From assembly GCA_964555935.1 (NCBI GenBank), contig CAZKUN010000374.1:1-6805 (forward strand): a stretch of DNA of 6,805 nucleotides. The letters are read 5' to 3'. Origin of the DNA: CAZKUN01 sp964555935. Lineage in GTDB: Bacteria; Armatimonadota; Zipacnadia; Zipacnadales; VGFC01. This document shows, one piece after another, positions 6,547 through 6,805 of the stretch. Each line of letters opens with the position of its first letter. The first letter of the stretch is position 1. The position numbers and the translations under genes were made by a program. Below the pieces are notes generated by a model. The model ran no database searches and was not told where the DNA came from. It was given only the letters and a program-made list of their open reading frames with translations.

Positions 6547-6762
6547 CGCTCCTTGGGCGGCTGCAGAGAATTACCCAGTTGTGGGCGGGCGTATACGTAG
6601 AACTTCGGTAGGCGGCGCTGATTAATCGCGAATCTTCCCGGATGCGCGAAGCTGCAAAGAACTGGTATTCTATCACTGAGGTGTTGTGTGCGAGCGTGCG
6701 CCCGTTATCTACCGGTGTTTGGCGCGCCTACAGGACCGCCGCCGGACGATTAGGAGGGCTAC
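6547..6762. other. Intergenic region upstream of the last gene
   Basis: These 216 bases contain no gene I can support and are less GC-rich than the genes, as expected of a promoter region. Two 8-bp palindromes stand out: CGTATACG (6590-6597) and GATTAATC (6620-6627), possible operator half-sites or chance. The AT-richer block GGTATTCTATCACT (6665-6678) could hold a -10 element, but I see no convincing -35 partner. No tRNA or terminator hairpin was seen. Confidence 0.4.
6752..6758 (+). promoter_or_regulatory. Strong Shine-Dalgarno site before the last gene
   Basis: AGGAGGG lies 4 bases before ATG 6763 (5 counted from the GGAGG core). It is the best ribosome binding site in the window and marks a true gene start. 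Confidence 0.75.
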
Positions 6763-6805
6763 ATGATGGACAGACCTACTTTGGCCTGGGGGACTGTTGG
6801 AGTTC
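6763..6805 (+). CDS. Start of a gene cut by the right window edge
   Basis: Fourteen codons are visible: MMDRPTLAWGTVGV. A second ATG follows directly at 6766. The call rests on the AGGAGGG site just upstream. The short beta-strand-like LAWGTVGV could begin a nucleotide-binding fold, for example a Gfo/Idh-type oxidoreductase, but this is too little sequence to name a family. Confidence 0.6.
   Translation, partial: MMDRPTLAWGTVGV

Noticed and set aside
6612..6805. Open plus frame across the intergenic region into the window end
   Set aside because: It has no start with a ribosome binding site and no recognisable motif, and it conflicts with the frame behind AGGAGGG.
1..6805. CRISPR array, tRNA, rRNA, insertion sequence or attachment site
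   Set aside because: No regularly spaced repeats, cloverleaf with a T-loop, rRNA-like stretch, transposase motif or flanking terminal repeats were seen on either strand.

Overview
This is a GC-rich bacterial window. The best lineage clue is in the long central gene: its C-terminal part has the motif LPDRGPGRAENGNFML and an 'AIDDDAKTGWSID' block followed by 'LGKFRLWVTS'. That is the discoidin-like module familiar from Planctomycetota PSD1/planctomycetal cytochrome c (DUF1553) proteins. A planctomycete or a nearby PVC-type or environmental lineage is therefore the likeliest source. This is an inference from one domain and general composition, not a marker-gene placement.

Layout. Positions 1-1342, minus strand: a tRNA nucleotidyltransferase (CCA-adding type) with an HD domain, running off the left edge just before its C-terminus. 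Positions about 1381-1512, plus strand: a 43-codon open tail that looks like the C-terminal end of an otherwise missing protein. Its stop overlaps the next start (TGATG). Positions 1512-4514: a 1000-residue secreted, melibiase-like (GH36/clan GH-D type) glycoside hydrolase with C-terminal beta-sandwich modules. Positions 4596-5201: a PhnD-type phosphonate/phosphite-binding protein lacking its N-terminal lobe. Positions 5198-5365: a 55-residue one-TM reading frame overlapping it by ATGA. Positions 5361-6011: a hexaheme c-type cytochrome with no signal peptide of its own. Positions 6154-6546: a small three-TM membrane protein. From 6763: the start of a further gene behind a strong Shine-Dalgarno site.

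How the parts relate. The hydrolase is a self-contained secreted polysaccharide- or oligosaccharide-degrading enzyme. It was apparently once coupled to an upstream gene of which only the end remains. The PhnD-like protein, the TM segment and the cytochrome lie head to tail, with a start/stop overlap between the first two. Removing one base near 5359-5361 would fuse the TM segment to the cytochrome, giving a membrane-anchored multiheme protein paired with a periplasmic anion-binding protein. Alternatively the TM segment is the beginning of a PhnD-partner histidine kinase that lost its body.

The notable feature is that several genes are partial in the middle of the sequence, away from the window edges: the tail at 1381, the PhnD lobe at 4596, the TM head at 5198 and the cytochrome without its leader. 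Either this is a decaying region or the assembly has indels or collapsed joins. Raw reads would decide between these.
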